A stretch of 40,798 nt of DNA from Akkermansia muciniphila (GTDB taxonomy: Bacteria; Verrucomicrobiota; Verrucomicrobiia; Limisphaerales; SIAT01): NCBI GenBank assembly GCA_945860945.1, contig CAMASG010000019.1:1-40798 (forward strand), read 5' to 3'. The position numbers and the translations under genes were made by a program. Of this stretch, positions 8,539 through 17,377 are shown piece after piece (within the stretch, counting starts at the first letter, position 1; each line of letters begins with the position of its first letter). The notes beneath the pieces were generated by a model. The model ran no database searches and had not been told where the DNA came from. It worked only from the letters and a program-made list of their open reading frames with translations.

Positions 8539-11334
8539 TCAGACCAGTTGCTGATCGCCGCCGTCCGCGCCAGTGCCGTCGAGGTCGAGCAACACATCGC
8601 GCGGCTTGGCGCCGTTCGAGGGGCCGACGATACCGCGATCCTCGAGCACATCGAGCAAGCGCGCCGCGCGGCCGTAGCCGAGGCCCATCCGACGTTGAAG
8701 CAGCGAAGTGCTGGCCTTCTTCTCTTGCCGGATGACTTCGATGGCCTTCTCGATGAGCTCCTCATCCTCTTCGCTCGGCACGTTGTCGCCGTCAAAATTG
8801 CTCGCGGGCTTCTGAAGCTGATGATGGATTTCCGTCTCGTAACTCGGCTTGCCTTGCTGAGCGATGAAGTCCACAACGTTTTGAAGCTCTTGGTCGGTGA
8901 TGAGAGCGCCCTGCGCGCGGTTCAGCTTGCCCGAGCCGGGCGACAGATAAAGCATGTCGCCCTTGCCGAGCAATTTGTCGGCGCCCATCGCGTCGAGAAT
9001 GGTCCGCGAATCGACGCGGCTGGCGACTTGGAACGCGATGCGCGCGGGGATGTTCGCCTTGATGACGCCGGTGATGACATCGACGCTCGGTCGCTGTGTG
9101 GCGACGATGACATGGATGCCGGCCGCACGCGCCATCTGCGTGAGCCGCGCGATGAGCATCTCGACATCCGCCGGCGCGACGAGCATCAGGTCGGCCAGCT
9201 CGTCGATAATCACGACCACGTAACTGAGTCTCTCCGGGATGACAATCTCCTCCTCGCGCGGAACATTGATCTCCTCGTCCACCTCCACGGCAAAACCATC
9301 CGCACCGGTCTCCACCTTCTCCCTCTTGGAAATGAGCGGCAGCTCGGGCTCGCTCTGAGGAATCGGTTTGTCCTTGGAGCGATCGTTGAACGACTTGATG
9401 TTTCGCACGTTGACCCTGGCGAAAATCTTGTAGCGCTTCTCCATCTCCTGCACCGCCCAGCGCAGCGCGAGGATGACCTTCTTCGGGTCGGTGACGACCG
9501 GCACGACGAGGTGCGGCAGCACGTTGTATTGCTGCAGCTCGACAACCTTCGGATCGATCATCACGAAGCGGAGCTGATCCGGCGAGAACTTGTACAGCAG
9601 CGAGGCGATGATGGAATTGATGCAAACCGATTTGCCCGAACCGGTCGAGCCGGCGATGAGCAAGTGAGGCATCTCGGCGAGGTCGGCGATGATCGGCTCG
9701 CCGTACACGTCCTTGCCGAGCGCGAGCGGGATGCGAGCCTTTGTGTTTCGCCACGCGTCGGACTCGAACAGGTCACGCATGATGACCTTCGTTTTGATCG
9801 CGTTCGGCACCTCGATGCCGACGGAGCTTTTGCCGGGAACCGGCGCGAGAATGTTGAGCCGCTCGGCCTTCAACGCGGCGGCGAGATTGTTCGAGAGGTT
9901 GGTGATTTTCTCGAACTTCACGCCCGGCGCAGGATGCAGCTCGTAGCGCGTGATGGTCGGGCCCTTCGTGATATCGCCGAGCGCGACGTCGATGCCGAAC
10001 TGCGCGAGCGTCTGCTGCATCAGCCGCGCGTGCGCCATCAGTTCCTCCTTCGTCTCCGTCGCCTTCACCGAGAGATCGGGCATCTGGAGGAAATCGATCG
10101 ACGGCAACTGGTAATTGCCGATCATCGGCGTGGAAGCGACGGTGACCGGCTTCGGCCGGCGCGGCGCAATCTTCATCCTCGGCGTAGCAACCGGAGCCGG
10201 AGTGGAAACAGCGGCGATGGCCGGAATCTCTCCAGACGTGGGCAACACGGATTCAGCGGCGGGAGCCATCACGGCAGCAAAAGGCTCGTTTTCTTTTAAC
10301 GCGGCCTCCGTCGCCTCCACGAATTTCTCGGCACCTTTACGCAAACGCTTCTTCTCGATGGGCGGCTCGACGAGTCGCGTCTCGTCCAGATTACCAGCGG
10401 GACTGCGACCAAGAATGTCGGCAGCCGAAGCCGTACCCAACTCGCGGGCGGAGATAATCATCCCTTCGTCGGCCGGCGCGGGTTCCTTCACGGCGACAGA
10501 TTTGCGCGAGCGCGAGACGGACGCAGCGGAACCCGTCTGCGGCACGCTCAAATCACGTACCAGCGGCTCGGGCACAGGCTGCAAATCCGCGCCGAGATTG
10601 GACTTGGCGGCCGGCGCGGCGAAACCCACATCCGGCTGCTGCTCTTTCAGCCCTTTGCGCGCGCGGTCGGTGCGGTCAATCTGATCCTGCAAATCGCGCG
10701 CCTGTTTCTCCAAATCGCGCGCGCGGCCTTCCAACGTCGTCCTCTCAGCCGAGCCGACGAACTCCTCTTCCCGCGGCACAACAGTCCGGCCCTCGCGCCA
10801 CGCGTGCCATTTCTCGCGCACCCAGTCGCCGAGTTGAAAATTTGTCAGGAACAGCAAGCTGACGAGATAGACGACGAGAAAGATGATCGTCGCGCCCACC
10901 ACGTTGAAGTGGCTGAAAATATAATTGTAGAAAAACTCCCCGATGAACCCGCCGGCGTTCGAGACGCCGAGGCCATTCTTGATGCGGTCAGAGTGGGAGA
11001 GCGCGAGCGTGCAAGTGCCGCACAGCACCAACACCAACGCCCACGGCCAGCGACGCAGCAGCGGGCCGAGGTTCGGGATGAAATAGGCGAGGCCGAAGAT
11101 GAGCAGCAACGGCGGCACGAGATAGCCCGCCGCACCGAGCAGTGAAAAAAGCGCGAAAGCCGTCCACGCGCCGAATGCGCCGATCCAGTTGTGCTTCCGC
11201 GCGACCTCCGTCGAACCGAGGTCGAGCTTGTCGTATGAAAATGTGGCCAGCAATAAAAGCACCGCCACGCCGACCAAAATGATGCCGACGACGTCGCTGT
11301 GATCCTGCTGTTCCCTCCCTGGCGAATCCTTCAT
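8539..11334 (-). CDS. ftsK: DNA translocase FtsK/SpoIIIE
   Basis: A 931-aa septal DNA pump that clears chromosome ends during division. The N-terminus has about four transmembrane segments (from GIILVGVAVLLLLATFSY). A basic coiled-coil-like stretch follows (RARDLEKQARDLQDQIDRTD) and then a long Pro/Ala-rich linker. The motor carries Walker A GSTGSGKSVCINSI near residue 561 and Walker B VVVIIDELADLM near 705, with ATQRPSVDVITGVIKANIPARIAF after it. The C-terminal gamma winged helix (about 850-915) contains SLLQRRMGLGYGRAARLLD. A charged, Glu-rich insert of about 35 residues (KREKVETGADGF...PREEEIVIPE) precedes Walker B. It lies 17 bp downstream of mobA. Confidence 0.96.
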   Translation of the reverse strand: MKDSPGREQQDHSDVVGIILVGVAVLLLLATFSYDKLDLGSTEVARKHNWIGAFGAWTAFALFSLLGAAGYLVPPLLLIFGLAYFIPNLGPLLRRWPWALVLVLCGTCTLALSHSDRIKNGLGVSNAGGFIGEFFYNYIFSHFNVVGATIIFLVVYLVSLLFLTNFQLGDWVREKWHAWREGRTVVPREEEFVGSAERTTLEGRARDLEKQARDLQDQIDRTDRARKGLKEQQPDVGFAAPAAKSNLGADLQPVPEPLVRDLSVPQTGSAASVSRSRKSVAVKEPAPADEGMIISARELGTASAADILGRSPAGNLDETRLVEPPIEKKRLRKGAEKFVEATEAALKENEPFAAVMAPAAESVLPTSGEIPAIAAVSTPAPVATPRMKIAPRRPKPVTVASTPMIGNYQLPSIDFLQMPDLSVKATETKEELMAHARLMQQTLAQFGIDVALGDITKGPTITRYELHPAPGVKFEKITNLSNNLAAALKAERLNILAPVPGKSSVGIEVPNAIKTKVIMRDLFESDAWRNTKARIPLALGKDVYGEPIIADLAEMPHLLIAGSTGSGKSVCINSIIASLLYKFSPDQLRFVMIDPKVVELQQYNVLPHLVVPVVTDPKKVILALRWAVQEMEKRYKIFARVNVRNIKSFNDRSKDKPIPQSEPELPLISKREKVETGADGFAVEVDEEINVPREEEIVIPERLSYVVVIIDELADLMLVAPADVEMLIARLTQMARAAGIHVIVATQRPSVDVITGVIKANIPARIAFQVASRVDSRTILDAMGADKLLGKGDMLYLSPGSGKLNRAQGALITDQELQNVVDFIAQQGKPSYETEIHHQLQKPASNFDGDNVPSEEDEELIEKAIEVIRQEKKASTSLLQRRMGLGYGRAARLLDVLEDRGIVGPSNGAKPRDVLLDLDGTGADGGDQQLV

Positions 11335-11351
11335 TGCCGACGCGGACTACA

Positions 11352-11969
11352 TCACGAACCATCACGATTGGAAAGCCGCAAATGCGGCGCGGAGGTACTT
11401 GAACGCTTCGCTTCGCTCAATTCGGCGGGCGTATTCAAGTTCGTGAGCTGGGCCCACGACGCGCGCGGCAAGCGCAGCCGCTTCGCGTGCAACACGCGGG
11501 CGAGCGATTGAATCGAGCGGTCGCCACGTTCGATTTGATTCTCCACTTGTGGCAACGCTTCGCGCTCGATGAAGAATGGAAATCCAACTCCTTCGCTGCT
11601 GGTTGTGAACACGCCGAACGCTTTCGCGCTCTTCGTTCGGTTCGCCTGAATCACCCGCAGCAACAACGCCGGTGTGATGAATGGCATGTCGCACGAAAGA
11701 AAGAGAACCGCCGCGGCGCGTGTGGTGGCGAGCGCGGTGAAGATGCCGCCGAGCGGACCGCAGCGCGGCACGAGGTCGCGCCGGATGACGCGCACGGGCA
11801 AACCGAGCGCTCGAGCGGCGACGCGAGCGTGGCCGAGCAGTGTCCGGCTACCAAGGCGGACGCGCGCTTTATCACGACCCATACGCACGCTTTGCCCGCC
11901 CGCGAGGATGCAGACCTCGATGGGATGGGCTCGAAGAGCGGGTTTGGCTTGGTTGGCGGCGCGCGGCAC
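11352..11969 (-). CDS. mobA: Molybdenum cofactor guanylyltransferase-like protein MobA
   Basis: A 205-aa nucleotidyltransferase of MobA length that transfers GMP to molybdopterin. The signature LAGGQSVRMGRDKARVRLG lies at residues 22-40. GPLGGIFTALATTRAAAVLFLSCDMPF holds the metal-binding Asp, and the end LTNLNTPAEL matches the common MobA ending (N-[IL]NTP-x-[DE]L). It lies just upstream of ftsK on the same strand, with a 17-bp gap, and is divergent from rpsB. No other molybdenum cofactor gene is visible here. The ActB protein further on belongs to the molybdopterin-oxidoreductase fold but is thought to lack the cofactor, so a link between the two is not implied. Confidence 0.88.
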   Translation of the reverse strand: MPRAANQAKPALRAHPIEVCILAGGQSVRMGRDKARVRLGSRTLLGHARVAARALGLPVRVIRRDLVPRCGPLGGIFTALATTRAAAVLFLSCDMPFITPALLLRVIQANRTKSAKAFGVFTTSSEGVGFPFFIEREALPQVENQIERGDRSIQSLARVLHAKRLRLPRASWAQLTNLNTPAELSEAKRSSTSAPHLRLSNRDGS

Positions 11970-12053
11970 GGGGCGAGTGTGATGGTTCTTGCCCCTCTTT
12001 TCAGCCGAAAAATAAGTTTGCCTCGGCGAGCGTCTTTGTTACGCTCCCGATCC

Positions 12054-12074
12054 CTTTCCGCCCAAAGCGGAGAG
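12054..12074 (+). promoter_or_regulatory. Stem-loop in the rpsB 5' leader
   Basis: CTTTCCGC at 12054-12061 can pair with GCGGAGAG at 12067-12074 (one G-U pair, 5-nt loop CCAAA). It lies about 120 bp ahead of the rpsB start in the 226-bp mobA-rpsB divergent gap. Ribosomal-protein leaders are often autoregulatory, so this is a candidate, but no known S2-binding consensus was recognised. Confidence 0.25.
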
Positions 12075-12195
12075 GGTTGAACGGCCTTAAACAGTCTGCG
12101 CCCGTGTGGGTGCGGCGGCCACAATAACACCAACACAATCTCGTGTTCCGCGGGATGGTTCGTCCCGAGACGGACTTCTAACAAAGGAAAATACA

Positions 12196-12999
12196 GTGAC
12201 CAACATCAGCACCAACATCGGTATCAAAGAACTGCTGGAAGCCGGCGTCCATTTCGGCCATCAAACCCGCCGCTGGAATCCCAAGATGAAGCCGTTCATC
12301 TTCGAAGCGCGCAACGGCATCCACGTCATCGATCTCAGCAAGACTGCCGCGCAACTCCAAGCCGCGTGCGAGTTCCTCGCTGCGACCGTCGCCAAAGGCG
12401 GCAATGTGCTTTTCGTCGGCACCAAGAAGCAGGCGCAGCAGGCCGTGAGAGAGGCTGCGGAAGCCTGTGGCCAGATGCACGTCACCGAGCGTTGGCTCGG
12501 CGGCACGCTCACCAATCTTAAAACCGTCAAGAACTCCCTCAAGCGTCTCGATACGATTGAGAAGATGGAAGCCGACGGTTCCATCAACAGTTACGTCAAG
12601 CAGGAGCAGGCCTCGATTCGCCGCGAGAAGGCTCGCCTCATCAAGAACCTCGGCGGTCTGCGTACGCTGAAGGTCCAGCCGGACGTGATGTTCATCGTGG
12701 ACGTCAAGCGCGAGCACAACGCCGTGGCCGAAGCCCGCAAGCTCAACATCCCGCTCGTCGCCATCGTCGACACCAACTGCGACCCCGATCTGGTGGACTA
12801 CCCGATCGCCGGCAACGACGACGCCATCCGCTCCGTCCGCATCTTCCTCGGCACCGTCACCGCGGTGATCGCTGGAGCCAAGGGCGAGTACGAAGCCAAG
12901 TACGCCCGCGCCAAGAAGATCTCCGAAGTCGTCGCGCCCGCTGAGATTGCTCCGGCCGCAGCCGTTTTTGCCGCTGCGCCCGCGCCTGCTGGCAAGTAA
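12196..12999 (+). CDS. rpsB: 30S ribosomal protein S2
   Basis: Ribosomal small-subunit protein S2. The ORF-track start at 12106 adds 30 residues unlike S2. The proper start is GTG 12196 (VTNISTNIGIKELLEAGVHF), preceded by AAAGGAAA about 8 nt upstream, giving 267 residues. Family hallmarks are LLEAGVHFGHQTRRWNPKMK, FVGTKKQAQQAVREAAE, TERWLGGTLTN and PDVMFIVDVKREHNAVAEA, followed by DTNCDPDLVDYPIAGNDDAIRS. The Ala/Pro-rich C-terminal tail is longer than in E. coli S2. It is followed by tsf in the nearly universal rpsB-tsf order. Confidence 0.97.
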   Translation: MTNISTNIGIKELLEAGVHFGHQTRRWNPKMKPFIFEARNGIHVIDLSKTAAQLQAACEFLAATVAKGGNVLFVGTKKQAQQAVREAAEACGQMHVTERWLGGTLTNLKTVKNSLKRLDTIEKMEADGSINSYVKQEQASIRREKARLIKNLGGLRTLKVQPDVMFIVDVKREHNAVAEARKLNIPLVAIVDTNCDPDLVDYPIAGNDDAIRSVRIFLGTVTAVIAGAKGEYEAKYARAKKISEVVAPAEIAPAAAVFAAAPAPAGK

Positions 13000-13019
13000 C
13001 TCCTTTCAATGCGCTCCGT

Positions 13020-13040
13020 GCGGGCGGGTTTCCCGCCCGC
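13020..13040. other. Perfect GC hairpin between rpsB and tsf
   Basis: GCGGGCGGG (13020-13028) and CCCGCCCGC (13032-13040) form a perfect 9-bp stem with a 3-nt TTT loop. Imperfect pairing of GCTCCG with CGGACGC could extend it outward. No U-tract follows, so it is not a standard intrinsic terminator. It may slow or partly stop transcription, guide RNA processing, or stabilise the upstream message, thereby setting the S2:EF-Ts ratio. Confidence 0.6.
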
Positions 13041-13091
13041 CGGACGCTTTGGTGGATTTCCATTCCAACGAAACCCGAACCGAACTGATTT

Positions 13092-13934
13092 ATGGCTGAG
13101 ATTACTCCCGCACTCGTCGGCAAGCTCCGCGAGATGACTAGCGCAGGTCTGATGGATTGTAAAAACGCGCTCGTCGAGTCGCAAGGCGACCTTCAGGGCG
13201 CCGTGGACGTGCTCCGCAAGAAGGGCACGGCCAGCGCCGCCAAGAAAGCATCGCGTGAAGCCAAGGAAGGCGTCATCGCCCAGCACGTGACGCCCGGCGC
13301 CAAGTCCGGCGTGCTCGTCGAGATCAACTGCGAGACCGATTTCGTCGCGAAGAACGAATTCTTCGGCATCTTCTGTGCCGATGTCGCGAAGAAGTTCGCG
13401 GCCGATTCCGCCGCCGACGTTGAGACTGACCGCGTCGCCGCCGTCGCCAAGATTGGCGAGAACATCAAGATCACCCGCCATCAGCGGCTCGATGTGCAAG
13501 GGGCCGGCGCCGTCGCCGCCTACATCCACACCGGCGCGAAAGTCGGTGTGCTCGTCGAAGTCGGCTGCGGCAAAGAAGCCACCACCGCGAGCGAGGATTT
13601 CAAGCAGTTCGTCCGCGACATCACCCTCCAGATCGCCGCGGCCCATCCCATCGCCGTCAGCCGCGAGCAGATCTCGGCCGAGGTCATCCAGCGCGAAGAC
13701 GACATCGCCCGTAACTCCGACGCGCTGAAAGGCAAGCCCGCCGCCGCGATGGAGAATATCCTCAAAGGCAAACGTGAGAAGTTCTTCCAGACCACCTGCC
13801 TCATCGATCAAGGCTTCGTGAAGAATCCTGATGTGACCGTGAAAGCCCACCTCGGCGCCATCGCCAAGCAGCTCGGCGACGAGTTGACTGTACGCCGCTT
13901 CCTCCGTTTCCAAGTCGGCGAAGTTCTCGCGTAA
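13092..13934 (+). CDS. tsf: Elongation factor Ts
   Basis: A 280-aa nucleotide-exchange factor that recharges EF-Tu with GTP. The N-terminal UBA-like domain and EF-Ts signature are clear: LVGKLREMTSAGLMDCKNAL, then AVDVLRKKGTASAAKKASRE. EGVIAQHVTPGAKSGVLVEI and NCETDFVAKNEFF follow. A second copy of the core motif (AAYIHTGAKVGVLVEVGCG) and QFVRDITLQIAAAHP complete the two EF-Ts subdomains. The length is normal. The gene is 92 bp after rpsB and is followed by an intrinsic terminator. Confidence 0.97.
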   Translation: MAEITPALVGKLREMTSAGLMDCKNALVESQGDLQGAVDVLRKKGTASAAKKASREAKEGVIAQHVTPGAKSGVLVEINCETDFVAKNEFFGIFCADVAKKFAADSAADVETDRVAAVAKIGENIKITRHQRLDVQGAGAVAAYIHTGAKVGVLVEVGCGKEATTASEDFKQFVRDITLQIAAAHPIAVSREQISAEVIQREDDIARNSDALKGKPAAAMENILKGKREKFFQTTCLIDQGFVKNPDVTVKAHLGAIAKQLGDELTVRRFLRFQVGEVLA

Positions 13935-13962
13935 CGTAAGCGAGCCAACGAACCCATTTCAC

Positions 13963-13996
13963 ACCGCGGCTCCGAAAGGGGGCGCGGTTTTTGTTT
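13963..13996 (+). terminator. Intrinsic terminator after tsf
   Basis: ACCGCGGCTCC (13963-13973), a GAAA tetraloop and GGGGGCGCGGT (13978-13988) form a stem with one internal G-G mismatch and one G-U pair. TTTTTGTTT follows directly. This is a textbook Rho-independent terminator that ends the rpsB-tsf unit before pyrH. Confidence 0.85.
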
Positions 13997-14043
13997 GCAG
14001 GCTTGAAGAAACTTGGCCGCCACGCCTTTTTCTTCCCGTTGGA

Positions 14044-14809
<766 letters not shown>

Positions 14810-14874
14810 GCGCAGCCGCCGCGCGAACGAACTTTTGACCGTTCTACTTTGATCTGAAATCTGAAGGAAAAATT

Positions 14875-15435
14875 ATGGCACTCGATGACATTCTGTTGGA
14901 AGCCGAAGAAAAGATGCTCAAGAGCGAGGAGCATCTCGTGCACGAACTCACTGGCGTGCGCACCGGCAAAGCCTCGCCGTCGCTCGTCGAAAACATCGTC
15001 ATCGAGGTGTATGGCTCGACCATGCGCATCCGCGAAGCGGCCACGATCACCTGTCCCGAGTCGCGCTCGCTCCTCATCCAGCCGTGGGACACCACGAACA
15101 CGCAGGCCATCGAGAAGGGCATCCTCAAATCCAATCTAGGCCTCAACCCTTCCGTGCAGGGCAAGGTCATCCGGATCAATCTCCCCGAGCTTTCCACCGA
15201 GCGCCGTCAGGAGTTCGTGAAGCTCGTCAAGAAGATGACCGAGGAAGCGCGCGTGGCGATCCGCCACAACCGCCGCGAAGCGCTCGAACTCGCGAAGAAG
15301 GTCGGCAAAGATGGCGGCGTAACCGAGGACGACGTGGAAGCCGCCGAGAAGGAAGTCCAGAAGCTCACCGACCAATACATCGGCAAGCTCGACGCCCATC
15401 TCGCCACGAAGGAGAAGGAGATCATGACCGTTTGA
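14875..15435 (+). CDS. frr: Ribosome recycling factor
   Basis: Splits post-termination ribosomes together with EF-G. At 186 aa it has standard RRF length. Recognisable stretches are LTGVRTGKASPSLVENIVIE, REAATITCPESRSLLIQPWD, AIEKGILKSNLGLNPSVQGK and VIRINLPELSTERRQEFVK. The C-terminal helix contains EEARVAIRHNRREALELAKK. A good ribosome-binding site (GAAGGAAAA) lies 8-10 nt before ATG 14875. It is 65 bp downstream of pyrH. Confidence 0.97.
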   Translation: MALDDILLEAEEKMLKSEEHLVHELTGVRTGKASPSLVENIVIEVYGSTMRIREAATITCPESRSLLIQPWDTTNTQAIEKGILKSNLGLNPSVQGKVIRINLPELSTERRQEFVKLVKKMTEEARVAIRHNRREALELAKKVGKDGGVTEDDVEAAEKEVQKLTDQYIGKLDAHLATKEKEIMTV

Positions 15436-15441
15436 CGAGCC

Positions 15442-15469
15442 TTGCGCCGTCCCTTCCCCGTGTTACACT
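15442..15469 (+). promoter_or_regulatory. Candidate promoter for the YlbF-family gene
   Basis: TTGCGC (15442-15447), a 16-nt spacer and an extended -10 TGT-TACACT (15461-15469) lie in the short frr-ylbF gap, about 34 bp before the ATG at 15503. The -35 is weak and the -10 is good. Confidence 0.35.
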
Positions 15470-15502
15470 GAACAGCCTCGGGAACAATCCCGCTTAAAAT
15501 TT

Positions 15503-15913
15503 ATGCATCCCACTTTCTCAAACGAATTCGTCGAAACGAAGACCAACGAGTTGTGCCAGACCATTCTCGCGCAGCCCGATTTTGGCGACCTTTTCAAGAA
15601 GATCGAGACCTTCCTCGGCGACGAAGGCGCCAAGTACCAGTATCAAATGCTGAGCGATCGCGGCGCGATGCTGCAGCAGAAGCAGGAGAGCGGCGGCAAA
15701 GTCAGCGATGAGGAAGTCACCGACTTCGAGACGGCCCGCGCGACGTTCCTCGAGAACCCCGTGGCCAAGGATTTTCTCGCCGCGCAGCAGGAAGTCCGGC
15801 GCGTGCAGGACGCCATCCACCAGCAGATTGCCAAGACCTTTGAGCTCGGCCGGTTGCCGAAGATCGAAGACTACGATGACGGCAGTTGCGGTACCGGTTG
15901 CGGTTGCCACTAA
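15503..15913 (+). CDS. YlbF/YmcA (Com_YlbF) family protein with Cys-rich tail
   Basis: A 136-aa helical protein. The core (KTNELCQTILAQPDFGDLFK, FETARATFLENPVAKDFLAA, then QEVRRVQDAIHQQIAKTFEL) matches the YlbF family. In Bacillus, YlbF, YmcA and YaaT form a complex that promotes RNase Y-dependent mRNA maturation and carries iron-sulfur clusters. The last eight residues (CGTGCGCH) form a compact Cys/His tail that could bind metal. It follows frr and converges with the next gene after 13 bp. The function outside Firmicutes is not established. Confidence 0.8.
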   Translation: MHPTFSNEFVETKTNELCQTILAQPDFGDLFKKIETFLGDEGAKYQYQMLSDRGAMLQQKQESGGKVSDEEVTDFETARATFLENPVAKDFLAAQQEVRRVQDAIHQQIAKTFELGRLPKIEDYDDGSCGTGCGCH

Positions 15914-15926
15914 GCGACGCCAAGCG

Positions 15927-17279
15927 TCACTTCAGCAATTCCCGCAGCACCCGTCCGTCCACGTCCTTCATCTCAAGGCCGAGCAACGCCGCCACCGTCG
16001 GCGCCACATCGAGATTCGCGATCCGCTCCAAACGCGCACCGGACTTGATGCCGCGGCCCCACGCGAGGAAGACTCCATCCATCTCGCGGTCGCTGTTCAG
16101 ATAACCGTGGTGACCGGCATACACATCAGGCGTCACGTCGGACACCACCTCCTCGCCAATCGGTGAAACGTGAAAACCGTAGCCGCCTTTCGCGAGCAGA
16201 ATCAGATCGCCAATCTGCCCATTCTGTTCCGGTAATGGCAAACCGAGCGCGGGATAATCTTTCGGCTCAACAACCCGTTCGATGCCTTCAACCTTCGCCA
16301 GTAATTCCTTCAGCCGCGGCAGCACCGACGCGCGTTTCTCGGGGTTGGTCACGAAAACCATCGCGCTGCCGCCGAGCACGGAAACATACGCATCGCAGCT
16401 CGCCACCGTCGGCCCGCGGGTTTGCAGCAACCCTTCACGCCGCAGAACGATGTTCGGGCGGATGATCCGTTTGGCCGTCTTGAATCCGTGATCGGTCGTG
16501 ATGACCAGCGTCACCTTCTCCTTCAAGCCTGCGGCCTCGATGCCGTCGAGCAATTCGCGCACGCACGCATCGGCGTAAGCGAATGCCGTGTGGCTCGCCG
16601 GCGAACCGGGACCGTATTTGTGATTATGCGCGTCGGTCACCAGCAGATGGAACAGCAGCAGGTTCGGCCGGCGCGTGGTCGCGATGTGCGTGGCGGCCTT
16701 CGTCCAAATCATATCGCGCCACGCGGGATTGCGTTTGGTGAACTCGCGAAAGCCGGCCGCGTCAATCACACCCGCGGCGGCGAGCTCCTTCTCGATGACG
16801 CCGTTCGGATTCGGGATTTCCGGAAACTCCCACGTTAGCGTCATCGAGTTTGTCGTCGGCACCCAGTCCACCTGCGCGGTGCTGAGGCCGGACTTGAAGG
16901 CGAGGTCGTACACCGTCGGTACGCGCACCAGCGCGTTCTTGTCCTTCCACGGCTCGAGCTTCGGCGGCAAGCCAGCGGGCCGCAGCAGCAGACCGTTGTA
17001 AAGCACACCGTGCTTCGCGGGCGTCACGCCGGTGACGAGTGTGGTGTGGTTCGGCCACGTCACAGCGGGGTTCGAGATCGTCATCGCCTTCGCCGACGCA
17101 CCTTCGCGCGCCAACTTGCGAAGTGTCGGCACCGGCAACGTCGGATCTTCCCACAACCAGGCGGGGAAACCGTCGATCGTAATCAGTACCACCATCCGCT
17201 CTTTCGGCAGAATCTCGGCGGCGAATGCGGAGGATATGAGACATGCGCAAGCCAGCAGCGCGGCAATGAACTGTTTCAT
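15927..17279 (-). CDS. Exported type I phosphodiesterase/nucleotide pyrophosphatase family protein
   Basis: From ATG 17279 the protein is 450 aa with a signal peptide (MKQFIAALLACACLISSAFA); the track start adds 12 residues that would spoil it. It belongs to the alkaline phosphatase superfamily, phosphodiesterase branch. VVLITIDGFPAWLW supplies the first metal ligand and NPAVTWPNHTTLVTGVTP the nucleophilic Thr. LVITTDHGFKTAKR and GHHGYLNSDREMDGVFLAWG supply further metal ligands. The substrate could be a nucleotide-type or phospholipid-type phosphodiester and is not determined. It is divergent from the Tat-exported isomerase-like gene, with about 100 bp between starts. Confidence 0.88.
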   Translation of the reverse strand: MKQFIAALLACACLISSAFAAEILPKERMVVLITIDGFPAWLWEDPTLPVPTLRKLAREGASAKAMTISNPAVTWPNHTTLVTGVTPAKHGVLYNGLLLRPAGLPPKLEPWKDKNALVRVPTVYDLAFKSGLSTAQVDWVPTTNSMTLTWEFPEIPNPNGVIEKELAAAGVIDAAGFREFTKRNPAWRDMIWTKAATHIATTRRPNLLLFHLLVTDAHNHKYGPGSPASHTAFAYADACVRELLDGIEAAGLKEKVTLVITTDHGFKTAKRIIRPNIVLRREGLLQTRGPTVASCDAYVSVLGGSAMVFVTNPEKRASVLPRLKELLAKVEGIERVVEPKDYPALGLPLPEQNGQIGDLILLAKGGYGFHVSPIGEEVVSDVTPDVYAGHHGYLNSDREMDGVFLAWGRGIKSGARLERIANLDVAPTVAALLGLEMKDVDGRVLRELLK

Positions 17280-17377
17280 GCGCATGAGCGTAGAAGGGCT
17301 GCGAACGCGCGGCAAGCGGACGGTGCATTGTGAAAAAGAAAGTTTCCGTCAACGAGCCGCCCCGCTACGCTTCGCTT

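Noticed and set aside
8416-10299. 627-aa plus-strand ORF opposite ftsK
   Set aside because: Antisense to the FtsK motor with all catalytic motifs on the other strand; no recognisable domain.
11352-11969. MobA as a maturation partner of ActB
   Set aside because: ActB of ACIII is understood to lack molybdenum, and the genes are more than 20 kb apart on the window; no functional link is supported.
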